Translations under genes and position numbers: made by a program | The notes under the pieces: model-generated | The model's database searches: none | What the model was told of the DNA's origin: nothing | What the model saw: the letters and a program-made list of their open reading frames with translations, nothing else | Source of the DNA: Epiperipatus broadwayi | Taxonomy: Eukaryota; Onychophora; Udeonychophora; Euonychophora; Peripatidae | DNA length: 64,000 nucleotides | Direction of reading: 5' to 3' | Assembly (NCBI GenBank): GCA_028023455.1 | Contig: JAQFVV010000450.1 | Span: 498,001 to 562,000 of the forward strand | Part shown: positions 45,961-57,690 of the stretch, in pieces | Numbering within the stretch: the stretch's first letter is position 1 | Layout: each line of letters begins with the position of its first letter

Positions 45961-47358
45961 TTTTCTATTAGATAATATTTTTTAAAATAATTAAAAAAAA
46001 ACACATTTTTTTTTTAGTTATGGACATATATATATAATTATTTTTAAAATGTTCCAATGGTTTTCCATCCTGAGATTAATGTCTGAACTTAACCTGTTAT
46101 CAACTCAATTTGCAATATGCTTTTACACAATCAAAATAATTCCATTGATGGATAAAATTAGACAATTTTTTTTTCTGGTTCCAAACAGGCATGGGGGATT
46201 TTTCTTTCAGATGCATGCATAATCAAAACCCAAATCAACTAATGAGCAGAAATTGGATATCTAACTATTCTTAGCTAGAGAGCAAAACAAAGATGGAAAA
46301 CTATTTAATTCTTATCTTGTAATAGTTGCGCAATCTGATATCATCTTCACTTTTGCTATCAGAAAAGCTATTGGAGACTTCTTCCTAACAGAAGGCTATT
46401 TAAATGCCATCTTGGCTTATGTGTTATTTAACAATAAATTGTATGTAAGTATAAATCAATATTTGACAATTTTTTTTTAAGTCTCAGGAGCAGCATAAAC
46501 AAACATGTATGTATATATGGTTTAAGGCATCATTAGAAAATTGTAATTATATTTTCTTTATGAGACTATCTAGTTTTAGTTTCACATATTTCTTGTTTAA
46601 TAAAAACTGGCATCCTTATAGATCTAGTAAAAAATAAAAGAGTAATGAGTTTCTCTGGACGTAATAAAAAGTTAAACCTTGATCTAACAATCTTTAGCTT
46701 CGGGGTCTAGCCTGTTACCACTATATTAACTATGTAAGTCAAATACCAAACAAAGCAATAATCTAATGATTAATCAACACAATATGAATGATTTATTCCT
46801 TATTTAGCAAATTTCATTCATTTATTATCTTCATTTATAATTATAAATTAAATAAATATTTTTTTTTATCTAAAAAATGTTTTAGAAATAAATAAACTAA
46901 TCTTAAACTTATTTGAGATTTTTTTTTTACATAACTAAATAATTATTAACATATTTGAAAGTATTTCAACAAAACTGTTTAATATATTAATTACGTTATC
47001 AATATTTTCAATTAGTTACTGATTAATAAGTTTCCACATTTTAATACTTTTGAATAATTCATATATTTTAATTACTATTCTATTTTAACATTGTTTAATA
47101 ATTTTACATAAAGTTACTATTGCATTATGTAATGCAAAATTTATTTACCTTATGGTGATAACTATTACTAATTAACATTCTATTTTTGAGATGTTATTAA
47201 ATATATATATATAATTAATTCAGTAAGTCTTCATTTAAGGTAGTAAATAAAAATGAGATGAAAAAAAAAACAGTGATAAAGAGTGTGAACGTGTTCCCAT
47301 GAGGTTCAAAATCACATTTAATTGATACCTTAACAGAATAAAAAAGATATTACTATTC
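45961..47358. other. AT-rich stretch without a recognised feature
   Basis: No feature was seen. There are T-runs near 46860 and 46921. Confidence 0.4.
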
Positions 47359-47366
47359 ATATAGTG

Positions 47367-47840
47367 CAGGGGTGGGCAAATAGCGGCCCAAGGGCCACAT
47401 ATGGCCTGCCAAGACAATCAGAAAAATCCACCTTGAATTGAGATTTCCTTCTCGTGGGTGACCGAAGATTCATCTCATATTTTCCACTACGATGGCCACT
47501 TCAATACACATGCACAGTGCAGATATGATGTGCAATGCCTTTCCAATTGATCAGGTTAATTTCAATTTTGTTTTCGCATTAGCATATATATAAATTTCCA
47601 CCTTTAGTGAAACCATGAACCCGCCGAAAAAATGTAAAAATCGATGATGAATGTCGTGTGTTTAATGAAGAATGGACAAACATATATTTCTTTGTTAATA
47701 CAGAGAATAAAGCAGTGGGTTTATTGTGTCATGAAAAAACGGTGCGGCCCTCCGCTAACCTTTGCTTCCACAAAGTGGCCCCTGATGCAGTCATCCGCCA
47801 ACCTATGTGGTCCCCGAGCCAAAACAATTGCCAAACATTG
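47367..47840 (+). mobile_element. hAT transposon fragment with transposase N-terminus remnant and 8-bp duplication
   Basis: The perfect 8-bp direct repeat atatagtg lies at 47359-47366 and 47841-47848. The left end is CAGGGGTGGGCAAATAGC and the right end is the decayed inverse (ATTGCCAAACATTG). Inside, from about 47613, sequence codes for the start of a hAT transposase of the Charlie/GTF2IRD2-like group: MNPPKKCKNR, then VFNEEWTNIYFFV and VGLLCHEKT. The rest of the gene is deleted. It sits immediately next to the Gypsy 5' LTR. Confidence 0.88.
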
Positions 47841-47848
47841 ATATAGTG

Positions 47849-48310
47849 TATACAATGTTCACTAGAGTAAATAACTAAGTAAAAATGATTTCAGATAATA
47901 AATTTTAAATTATCTACTTAAAGAAAACAAATTCACTGGAATTCATTGTGATACTAAAATAAATAGATTAATTAAAATGAGAATTATTTAGCATGTTTTG
48001 ATTAAACTGGAGTAAGACAATAATATTCAATTGGTCTTATTCTTCACACTTCCTTCCCCCTGTATTGGAATGACCGGCCAGTTTTGATTTTAGAGAATGA
48101 AGACTGCAATCAGTAGTAAAAGCCTGATTTTTATTTACCTGCTCATGGAATAGGTCATTTTCAAAATCTGAGAAGCAGCGAAACAATGGGAGACAACTGA
48201 AGGATTCTGTTCATAAAGTAACATATAATAACCTAAAAACTAATATAAACCAACTACAATCTTAATTATGTATTTAAATAAACTTTGTACAATATCAAAC
48301 TGTACCTTAG
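47849..48310 (+). repeat. 5' LTR of the Gypsy element
   Basis: It aligns with 53560-54045 through aaataactaag.aaaaa.gat, ttagcatgtttt.attaaact (47988 and 53699), gagaagcag.gaaacaat and catcaaactgta-like blocks, all in the same order. The copies differ at many sites, so insertion is old. Confidence 0.8.
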
Positions 48311-48369
48311 TAAAAGTCTTTTGTAAATCTCAACTTATTAACTCTTTTCAACAAACTATGTAATTCTTA

Positions 48370-48965
48370 AACACTCATTGACTTAAACTTTGATTGAAAA
48401 AGTAGACAATTAATAAATATAAACTAATTAATAGCACTGAGCTAGATTTTGGCAAAACACTGCCAGAATCATAATGCTGAATAAAATTATGCAGTACAGA
48501 CACACTTATATAATATGTAAATAAGGCAATTAGATATTTCATTTTCCAGACAATGGAACATACAAATCTTTTTTTTTTTTGATGGAATATGGATTTTGCA
48601 ATTGCCCAAGCCTCTTTATTAGTTTCTTTTCCTATCATATATTTTTCTCCATCCAATGTTTTTTTTTCAGAAAGAGATGATAGGATAAGAAAGTAGAAAG
48701 AGGTTTGGGCAATTGCAAAGGATTTACATTCCATCAACAAAAAGGATTCATTTGTTCTACTGACTGGAATATCTACTTGCCTTATTTGCATATTGTGCTT
48801 CATTTACATATTATATAAACAAACCTATATTAATTAATTTTATTTAGTACTATAATTCTGACAGCGTTTTTCTGAAAGCTAGCTCAGTGCTATTAATTAG
48901 TTTATATTTATTAATTGTTTACCTTTTCAACCAAACTCAAAATAAATGAGTGTTTAAGAATTTAA
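48370..48965. repeat. Nested palindrome, PLE-derived, inside the Gypsy element
   Basis: Outer arms (48372-48485 and 48850-48960) share actcatt..., aattaataaatataaactaattaatagcactgagcta in inverse form. An inner palindrome (48540-48740) pairs gcaattgcccaa with ttgggcaattgc, and cctatcat with atgatagg. The inner arms translate to a KEAWAIAKS piece resembling PLE tails. The outer arms carry an ATGATTCTGGCAG...TGCC.AAA hairpin like that at 18045-18075, which supports PLE origin. The long minus frame 48375-48803 runs through the palindrome. Confidence 0.7.
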
Positions 48966-51564
48966 AGTTTTCTTATGACCAATGTGATACATTATTGTAT
49001 TTATATCAGGATATATATGAATGAATAATATTAAAAACTATTAAATAATTACATTCTGAGTAATGCACACAAAATATTTCATTTGGAGATGATACAGGTA
49101 AGCCATCAGCTTTACTTTACTGTAGCAATATGTAGTGCTATTTTGACAGAATTGTGTTCATTTGATGGTAGAAAATGAAATTATAATATTCATTTATCAC
49201 TAAAAAAAAAAAAAACCCTGCAGAGATCAATATTCTACTAATGAAAATTTCTTCAAAGGAGTCAAAGATCAGCATCAAAGCATTGATAGATTCTTTGAAA
49301 GAACAATTGCAGGACTAGCCATAAGCACTTTTGTTTATTGTCATTAGCAATGAGCAAAAAAAAAAAAAGTATACTTTCTGTAGTTTATTTATATATTTAT
49401 GATTGTTTTCATCACAGTAATTATTAAAAAAGAAATATTTTCATGACTCTATTTAAGTTTTTTTTTTTTAAAAAAAAATAAATTAAAAAATTTGCACTAA
49501 TAGTAAAACAAATTATGATATTTTACTAATTATAAATACAATTTTAAAGTTCAGAACAGAATTTCATAGCTTTGCCATGGCTTATCAATAATTCATCTCA
49601 GACTCAGATATGAAAGTGTCAATTTGTTTTTTTTCAATAACAGTCAGCCAATAAAAAAATAATTGTTCTCATTAAATATTTCTCTTTATATATATATATT
49701 TAAATATTTGCAAAATTCAAATATGATTTTTAATGATGTCTTGCATTTCTAAAATTATACTTTTTAATGAATCAAGTCTTATTTCTTAAAATGTGCTATT
49801 GAATAAAGGTTTAAATGCTAGTATCGGATGTTGAATGTTTACTCAAATTACTAATAGGGTAACAATGAAAAAGTCCAGTTGCAGAAGAATTAACCATCAA
49901 GAGCCTCTTATTAATTTCTCAACGTAATCTTCAAAAATGTATCTTTCATTCATTATCATTCACATGTGTACATTCATTAATAGATCAAGACATAGCAATA
50001 ATACCGTTAGAGTTTTACTAAATTAAACCTGTAACATAGTTGTGGTCAAACACATCAATAGTGACACAAATCTTTTTTTTGTAAAACTTGACATTAAAAA
50101 TGCCATTAAATGGCTCCTTATGTGGCCCACATGGACATGTACTATTTCAACTATATAAGAAAGTAGCAAATTTGGCAAGAGTAGAAATCATAATCAGAAT
50201 ATGCAGAATCACAAACTCTGAAAAATTACCATATAAATAGTTACTTCATAAAGAGCTTTTTTAGACTATAGACATCAAGGCTCAAGACACATAACATGGC
50301 TTTATTTCCAGAACGAATGACAAAATGAAGGAAAGATAATTAAAATAATAAAATTCAGCTTTAGGATATTAAAAAACCCCACCAAAACTGGAAGAACACC
50401 TCATATTATGTGGGGTATTGATGATAGATTCACAAATTGGGACATAATGGGATCTCAAATATGCAGTGGCCATAAAAAGAAATATAGCATAGAAAATCAT
50501 TATACTTCAGGCATGGGAGTCAAGTTTACAGAAATACTTCTAAACACATGAATTATATATATAAAAAAATAGAACAAGAGGTAAAGAAAAACAGTTGGAA
50601 AAACATTTTATTGCTGCTGCTGTGATTTAGAACACACTAGAAAGCAAGGCAAGTGGAAAGATAAGTACTATTCAAATTGTGGAACCAAAACTGAAAAGAT
50701 TGGTTACAAATATAACTAACAAAATTATGGAAATAAAATATTGGATTTTTTATTTAAAGGACAGAAATTGTAGGCTTGGAACAATTTTGGCTAAAAGAAT
50801 ATTAACTCTTGGAAAATTTAATAATATGAAAATAGTAATGAATTAGAAGTATTATTGTCAAAGAATGATGATATTTCTGCCAATTGACTGTCCAGATATT
50901 CTTCCATCTTAAAAAGAAAGCTCAAAACACAAATATAAAGCTAACATTATAAATTGATGTTCCAAACTAATGCACCAATTGAAGTGGATGGTAATCTAAA
51001 AAAATACTGCTGGAACACATTGCAAATGGGAAACCTCAACAGACATTTGAAACACTGGGCCTGAAATGTGGATCACACATTACAATAGAGATTCCTGCAC
51101 TTATTTAAGCAATATAAAAAAGAAATGTAGACTTCCTCACTTAAAATCATACTGTTGGAATATAAACTTTGAAAAGTTCCTTTCACACAAAAAGTGAAAG
51201 AGAAAGAAAACTGCAGTGCATAGTGGTTAATGGTATTCTAACACTGACTGAAGAATCATACTTATCATTAAAATCATGAAGGCAAATGATATTTTTGCAG
51301 TGATTACAAAATGACAATAAAGAAATATCTAAAAAAAAAGTGTACCAAGTCTCAAATGAGAGAGAAGTCCTAGCAATATTGCAAAAGTTTATCATTTCTC
51401 CAAAATAGATCAGAATGCTGTCTTTCATCAGATACTGTAAGTAATAATTTTGAAATATTAATCTCAACAATTATTAAAACACTGCTTAAAAATAACAGGT
51501 CATTTTTTAGTATAAGAATAATATCAAGCAACTTGTAAGTGAAAATCAACAATGCCTCATGATT
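48966..51564 (+). pseudogene. Gypsy 5' internal region (gag and protease position), barely recognisable
   Basis: By position this is gag and protease. A Cys-containing piece at about 50610-50715 (KDKYYSNCGTKTEK) may be a worn zinc knuckle. Near 50945 ATL.IDVP could be the protease region, without the DTGA motif. Identity rests on position more than on sequence. Confidence 0.4.
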
Positions 51565-53250
51565 TAGAAAAGATCACAGGCTATTTTGATGAAATTTTAA
51601 TCCCAGCAAACTCAGAAGAAATGCTGCATCAATGGCAACTATAAGACTGTGAAAAGATAAAAAAAATAGAAGCTAGACTTAACTTTGAACCATTTTATAT
51701 TTGATGTGGAAATAAGACCATCACCAAAGAACTCGCCCAGATAGAAAAATGGTTAAGAAATAACAGATTTGCTTGAATTTTGCAAAGTTTTCTGAGAATA
51801 AGCTTAAGGTAAAGGCCCCTGATTGAGTTCATATAAAAAAATGTTGATAGATATCAAGGCTTTACTCTCATATAAAAAAAAATTACATCAATAATATAAA
51901 AATGAAGGTAACCACAAATATTTTTAAATTTGAGAATGGTACATTAATCTGTCATCCTATATATGACATGACTGATTGCATAGCACCAAGAAGTCTAATG
52001 AAAGCTTAATGAAACTACAGTCAGATAAAAAAGTTATAAGTCATATATTTGTATTTGGCTTTAAAAAGATCATCAGTACCTTTGTGGAGGTTCATTTAAA
52101 TTAATTACTGACTGTAAGCCTTTATTGGGCATACTCATTGATGATAAAGTGCACAACTATAATGGTTTTATATAATTGCACTCTAATATTAAAACATGTA
52201 AAGTATATAAAGCACAATGATATGTCATCAAGAATCTGGGATAAAGTATAACCATATAGTGCATTATATAAAGTTCTTTAATGAATTATTGCAAAATGAA
52301 TAAAAACTCATAAGGGCTATCAGTTAATGATGCAACGAATTAGAAATGGCTGGCCAATCAGAAAATCCCCAAACATCCTACCAAAAGCTTTCTTTAAACC
52401 TTGCAAACTTCATCTATTAACAAAGGTTGTATACTAAGTGGATGTAAGGTTTTTATACCGATAAATGGCAGGAAATAAATTCTAAATTTATTCCATAAAG
52501 ATCATAAAGAGCTATTAAAAATGAAAAGTCTAGCACATAGTTTCGTTTGGTAGCCTAATTTAGCAAGGAAAATTAAAGATTATACAAAAAATGCAAAGAA
52601 TGCCAGTCAATGGCAAAGATACTAATGAAAGTTTATATCATTTTGCCAATAGCTATTAGACCATAGGTAAGTGTTCGCACAGATCATACTGAACCATATA
52701 GAGTTCACATTTTCAGATCTTGATTGATGCTTACTTCAAATGGACAGATTATTGATCAATGAAAAACACTGAAATAAATAAAAACAAACAAAAAAAAAAA
52801 AAATTACAAAAAAAAAAAAAAAAATACACATCACAGATTGCCAAGACATTGTTTTGGACAAAAGAATCCTTTACAACTATAAAGATGAAAATTTCTTTTA
52901 AAGAAAGAATAATTAAAGATACATGCACACCTTTTCACCAACCACATTCAAATGGTCTTCCTGAAAATTTAGTTTAACAATTTAAACAAACCTTAAAAAA
53001 CACACACACACAAATAACTAATATACAAAAATTGTTAAATTCAGCATTACTGCATCAACACACTTCACTGACTATGTCTATGTGAAAGCCTTCAAAATGT
53101 TACCCAAGAAATAGAATCTAATGGGTTCTATGAAACAAAATAGAAAATGAGAAATTGGAGAAAGAATATGGGTTAAAGATACACTGAATAAAAATATGAA
53201 TAGAGGGAATAATATAAAAATTACCAAATAGTGAATCTGAGAAAGAGGTT
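51565..53250 (+). pseudogene. Gypsy pol remnants: RT, RNase H, integrase
   Basis: Near 51575-51640 it reads YFDEILIPANSEEM, the RT catalytic YxDD block with the second Asp changed to Glu, and then KIEARLNFE. RNase H follows near 52105-52150 (LITDCKPLLGIL, after correcting frames). The zinc-binding integrase part is near 52540-52620 (FVW.PNL, KKCKECQSMA). The integrase core starts near 52695 (YRVHIF, then LIDAYFKW in a mixed frame). Its end is the open frame 52759-52977, with PFHQPHSNGLPENLV including the conserved PHSNG. A C-terminal GERIWVKDT lies near 53160. No complete frame survives. Confidence 0.8.
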
Positions 53251-53559
53251 GATTTTAGAAGACATTAATCATCTTCAGAAGTGATAACATAAGCAATAGT
53301 CCAATATAAGAATGGTGATCAACAAAATGTGAGAGACCAGTTGAAGAAATAGAAACATGAGCATACAATTAAATCTGACATCAACAGTCAAAAGTGAAAG
53401 ATTTATTTCAAAGGCTGCCTGATAAAAATTTGGTAGCAGACATAAAAAAACAAATGGCCATATCAGCACTAAAATGATAGAAAAGATGGTTCTAATTACT
53501 TAAAGGACTATGAATAAATGACGGAAATCCAGTTTCTTAAACAATAAGGGAAGGAATGC

Positions 53560-54045
53560 TTACATATACTTTAGACTAGAATAAATAACTAAGCAAAAAC
53601 GATTTTAGATAGTAAATTTGAAAATATTTATTTAAAGTAATTGGTATTTTAATTAAATTTATTGAAGTTCAAAGTAAAATAATACAACAAGTTATTAATT
53701 AGCATGTTTTAATTAAACTACATAAATATAATAATATTGAGTGGGTATTAATTTCCTGTGATTCTTTTTACCACTGTCTGTGACAGATGCAACCTTCAAC
53801 TCTAAGGAAAAAAGATCAACAATGTAAAGACTAGATTGCTAAGAATCCACCCTTCTTTCTTGGATCATTTTATGAAATAGACTTTTTTTAAAAACAAGAG
53901 AAGCAGTGAAACAATCATTGTGGGAGAAATATCCAGGGATTCTGCCCAAAAGTACATAGAGTACTTAAGGGTTAATTCAGGTCTCTCTGACATTTATTAT
54001 GTTGAATACATCTTACAGCAACATCAAACTGTATTTCAGTTATAA
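53560..54045 (+). repeat. 3' LTR of the Gypsy element
   Basis: See the 5' LTR for matching blocks. The copy has its own small insertions and deletions (for example around 53760-53880). Confidence 0.78.
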
Positions 54046-54714
54046 TTATTTTATGTATAAATTAAGATTTATTAAAAAAAGTTTGTTTGTGATATATAAA
54101 ACTAATTATTGCATTCATATCTGTATCAGTAGTTACACGAATTGTGTTAGAAATTGATTATTGTAAGTGAATTTTCTGCACAAATTTGTCATTTATTATC
54201 TTGTCTGGTCAAATTTGCATATGTAAATTCACTGGAAGACAGGATATAACACAATCTAAAACAACTTTTATTTCTTGACATAATATAAACACTGACAGAG
54301 TACACTTCTCCATTCATAGATTGGTTTCTCAAAGTCGCAGTGTAAAACACATGTCAGATTTAAACCACTTGTATATCACTTTTTCAATATTTTCATCACC
54401 ATAAGGAATAAGAAATCACTTCATGTAACAATCGTTCTATTTATCAACAAAAAAAATCCTTCTTATGCCTACAAAATGCACAATAGAAAAAAAACGATAT
54501 AATTATAGTCACTGTGTTATTTACTGAAACCAGCAAGGGAACTAATACACCTGTTATCTAGTGTGATATGATAATATATGTCCAGGTAAGAATGTGCTGT
54601 TACTTATCAATAAATAACGAAACTATCTGTTTTATTTTCATTTAAAATATATTTATTGATTTTCTCTCATCTATTAATGCATGTATATGCTTAAACCTGC
54701 ATTTATATATGTAA
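54046..54714. other. AT-rich stretch without a recognised feature
   Basis: No feature was recognised between the Gypsy LTR and the palindrome. Confidence 0.4.
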
Positions 54715-54819
54715 TATATGCAGGATTCGAACTCAGATTTTCACACAACCGACTACTCTCAGTGCCATCTTATATTGCTGACTCATCTGATCACACACAT
54801 GTTGAAAAGATAAATAATC

Positions 54820-54863
54820 ACCAATAAATGTATTTCGTGTTAAACCAGCACTCATCAGTTGGT
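54820..54863 (-). ncRNA. Hammerhead ribozyme, minus-strand arm
   Basis: Read on the minus strand: helix I ACCAA with TTGGT, CTGATGA (54852-54858), stem II GTGCT/AACAC with one mismatch and a proper G-C closing pair, and GAAA. Stem III is reduced to one sure pair. The A before helix I fits the cleavage position. Confidence 0.75.
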
Positions 54864-54891
54864 CCAGATATGTGCGGAGATGGTAATCTGG

Positions 54892-54935
54892 ACCAACTGA
54901 TGAATGCTGGTTTAGCACGAAATACGCATATTGGT
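54892..54935 (+). ncRNA. Hammerhead ribozyme, type I with minimal stem III
   Basis: Helix I pairs ACCAA (54892-54896) with TTGGT (54931-54935). The core CTGATGA is at 54897-54903 and GAAA at 54919-54922. Stem II TGCT/AGCA (54905-54908 with 54914-54917) has an A-C mismatch at the closing position, where the other arm has G-C. Stem III is two pairs closing ACGC, and the predicted cleavage base is A54930. The core is intact, and helix I is kept in both arms. Confidence 0.8.
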
Positions 54936-55050
54936 GATTATTTATCTTTTCAACATGTGTGTGATCAGGTGGGTCAGCAATATAAGATGGCACTGCGAAT
55001 AGTGGGTCTTGTGAAAATCTGAGTTCGAATCTCATCTATTAACCAAAAAA

Positions 55051-56819
55051 TAGCTGTAATGTAACAATTTTAACATCAACAAATAAATATTTTTTAAAAA
55101 TAATATTAAAATATTTGCGAAAAAAATTAATTCTGGTATTTTAACTTAAAATTCTCATTCTTTTAGTGAGATATTCTTCCTCATTGGGAATGACAGCAAA
55201 AGTCATCCTCTCTGTGACCTTAAAGTTAACTTGGGCAAAAAAATATTTTAAGATATTTTATAATACATTTTTATCATATTACTTTAAATTATTGTCTTAA
55301 TAACAAGAAACTGCATAACTACGAATATTTTTAGATATTGTTCAAAATAGTATAATTGTCCCATTGCAATTAATGAGAACAGTTTCTTCCTTTCCATATA
55401 TATATATAGTATATATGTTGATTATAAAAACGTTTAGGTTATTAACTAAAACATTATTTAAATTCAGTGTTTATATACATAGAGCATCTGACAACAAAGT
55501 CTACATATATACACACACATACAAATTGTACATCGTTCATAATATCTATACTTACAATAAAAAAATATTTACAAAAATAATGATAAAGTACTTTTATCAA
55601 AGTGTATTTATTTATTTTGCAAAGAATAAAAAACTAAAAAATAAATTCATCTAATGTGGAAAAGATATCACATCAACGATCTCTTTCAGCAACAAGAATT
55701 AAAACTGGAATAATATTATATTTTATTTTCATTCATTATTTAAAAACAATCGTAACATGTTTATTTATTTAATATATCAATGACGGGGTAGCAAAAAAAT
55801 ATAATAGGAGAGAGAAAAAATAAATATAAAGCTTGATGGTGACTTGATGTTATCAAATAAAACAGTCCATCTTTTTACTTCTGGATAGATACTTCTTTAT
55901 AGTGGAAGGGGGCTCTCTACAATAATCCTTTTAACTATGCAGAAATACTATATACAATATATTTCAAAATAAAATAACTTTTTTTTTAATACCATGTTTT
56001 GATACAGCTATTTATTAATACTTTCAACTATACAAATGTAGTGTTTTTACAAAAAATAATGAAATTTTTTTTTTTTTTAACGATCATGTGATTAGCGACA
56101 TGAAAGAAAATGGATTACAATAGCGTAATGAAATATTTCTTACAATGTGGTTACCATTTTATAGAAACTACATTTTGAATTAAAACTAGTAATAATAGGG
56201 CCATCTTGACAAAAGATGTATTGAAAACAAAGTTATTTTCAATGTCTCATCAGACAATGATATTTTGAAGATAATAGCAAGCTAGATCCTTAATCATTCT
56301 GCTGAAATAAAAACCCCACATTATCCATACTAATAATTTCATTCAATATAAAACCGCTATTAATAATCTTTTTCTTAAAAAAATATTTACAAATAATTTT
56401 ATGCATGAATGCTTGCTAAAAAGTTGTTCTATAAGAAGATTATATGTTTACTATTATTAAACCTAAGAAATAGCAACCTAAAACTAAAATGTGGCGATTC
56501 TTAAAATAGTTTCAGTCCTAAATGGGAGGAGGGAGAAAAAAAAGATGAGTTTAAGAACATTTCAATTACAAAAAGAAATCATAGATAAAAATATTTTCTA
56601 AGCTATTTTACTATATCAAAACAATAAGAATAGTTTGATTTTACAATACAAAAGGCAGAGAGAGAGAGAAAGAAAGAGAGAAAATAAGAAACATGTAAAA
56701 AACAAAATCAAACGGTCATAAAAATAAAATGATAAAAAACAAATATACATACACAATATGTTGAACTAGTTCTATCATCTTCATTAAATGTTGAATGTGT
56801 AGAAAATTTTAAACTTTAT
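55051..56819. other. AT-rich stretch without a recognised feature
   Basis: A purine run (gagagagagaaagaaagaga) lies near 56658-56690. The frame 55364-55654 is AT microsatellite-like and is not supported. Confidence 0.4.
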
Positions 56820-56920
56820 TTGTTAGCCGAGAGGTCAGCACAGCCGCCTTGCAAGCAAGCAGTTGGTTGCAGACGGCTGTTGCGGGTTCGCCTCCCGGCC
56901 GATGCTATGACATATAAAAA
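56820..56920 (+). repeat. tRNA-derived SINE (family A)
   Basis: It starts ttgttagccgagaggtcagc, contains cttgcaagcaagc and the B box GGGTTCGCCTCC, and ends gatgctatgaca plus an A-run. It is the best-conserved copy of family A and lies directly next to the PLE palindrome. Confidence 0.85.
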
Positions 56921-56929
56921 AAAAATAGA

Positions 56930-57290
56930 CAACACAAGTTAGTAATTACACAAGATTTTTAGTAGTATTATTCTCCACTCTTACACGATTAGATTCTTGA
57001 ATATCAAATTTTAAGGCAACGCTCTAACAACTGAGCTATTCTGTCAGTTGGTAAGATCATTGCCTTAAAATTCAATATTCAAGGATGTAAAGGTGTAAGT
57101 TCGACTCCTATGCTAATATTGTCACAGGGTCAGACCAACAACACATGAAGAAGAGTGGAGAATACTACTATTCAAAACATTGTGTAATTACTAACCTGTA
57201 TTGTCTATTTGTGTTATTACTAACAAGCTGATGGTATTCGAAAATGTTTAAATAAAGTTTAAAAATGTTCTATACATTCATTTAAAGAAA
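56930..57290. repeat. Palindromic pair of PLE terminal repeats
   Basis: The minus-oriented arm 56930-57040 is the inverse of 57040-57240 in part, with caacacaagttagtaattacac, gtattattctccactctt and the tRNA-like boxes. The plus arm matches the PLE right repeat at 25085-25320 (tRNA-like unit, aacacatgaagaagagtggag, gtgttattactaacaag, tttaaataaag). The two ends meet with no PLE protein between them. Confidence 0.8.
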
Positions 57291-57454
57291 ATAGTCCAAC
57301 ATGTTATCACATCTAATATATCATCATCACAAACCTTCAGGTAAATACAGGATTAACTAATTAACAATATCAAAAGATATTAATGAATTCAACCAAGCAA
57401 ATGTTGCTCAAAGCAGTTTTTTATGAAGGTGCCCAAATGGGTAGTTACATATTG

Positions 57455-57690
57455 AAGCTGCTGCCTGATGTTTGTCATGGCAGAATGCTGTATCTTTCCA
57501 GTCTGGAAGAGATGTATTTGCAACAGCAGAATGCTGTATTAAAAAGTCAAATTTTTAATAATATGAAAAGTACAAATTTATACCCCCAAAATAATAAATA
57601 CATTACAAGACTAAATAAAAACAAGTAGTTGTGACTTTTTAATACAGAAGAATGCCACCACAAACATGGGCAGCAGGTCTAATACATAAA
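57455..57690. repeat. Small palindrome
   Basis: Left gctgctgcctgatgtttgt, catggcagaatgctgtat and cagaatgctgtattaaaaag pair with right ctttttaatacagaagaatgcc and acaaacatgggcagcagg. The frame 57383-57628 overlaps it and is not supported. Confidence 0.65.

Larger units (their letters stand above)
47849..54045 (+). mobile_element. Ty3/Gypsy LTR retrotransposon, old and decayed
   Basis: Two diverged LTRs (47849-48310 and 53560-54045) flank sequence with recognisable Gypsy pol order on the plus strand: RT, RNase H, zinc-binding integrase N-terminus, integrase core and a C-terminal region. Stops and deletions occur throughout. A palindromic PLE derivative (48370-48965) sits just inside the 5' LTR. 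LTR edges are approximate. The order RT-RNase H-integrase separates it from Copia elements. No envelope gene was seen. Confidence 0.85.
54715..55050. repeat. Palindromic element with two hammerheads and tRNA-like ends
   Basis: The arms 54720-54874 and 54878-55045 are near-perfect inverses. The outer part of each arm is tRNA-like (gtgaaaatctgagttcgaatct on the plus strand, B-box-like), and the inner part is a hammerhead. The frames at 54733-55035 (minus) and 54828-55022 (plus) are mirror translations of the palindrome and not genes. Related palindromes or single arms lie at 21090-21354 and 21640-21795. Confidence 0.88.

Noticed and set aside
45679-45975. 98-codon plus frame
   Set aside because: It is antisense to the minus-strand LINE tail at 45440-45960.
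48375-48803. 142-codon minus frame
   Set aside because: It runs through a nested palindrome. Only a short PLE-tail-like piece inside it has any meaning.
54733-55035. Open frames of 100 and 64 codons on opposite strands
   Set aside because: They are mirror translations of the hammerhead palindrome, not proteins.
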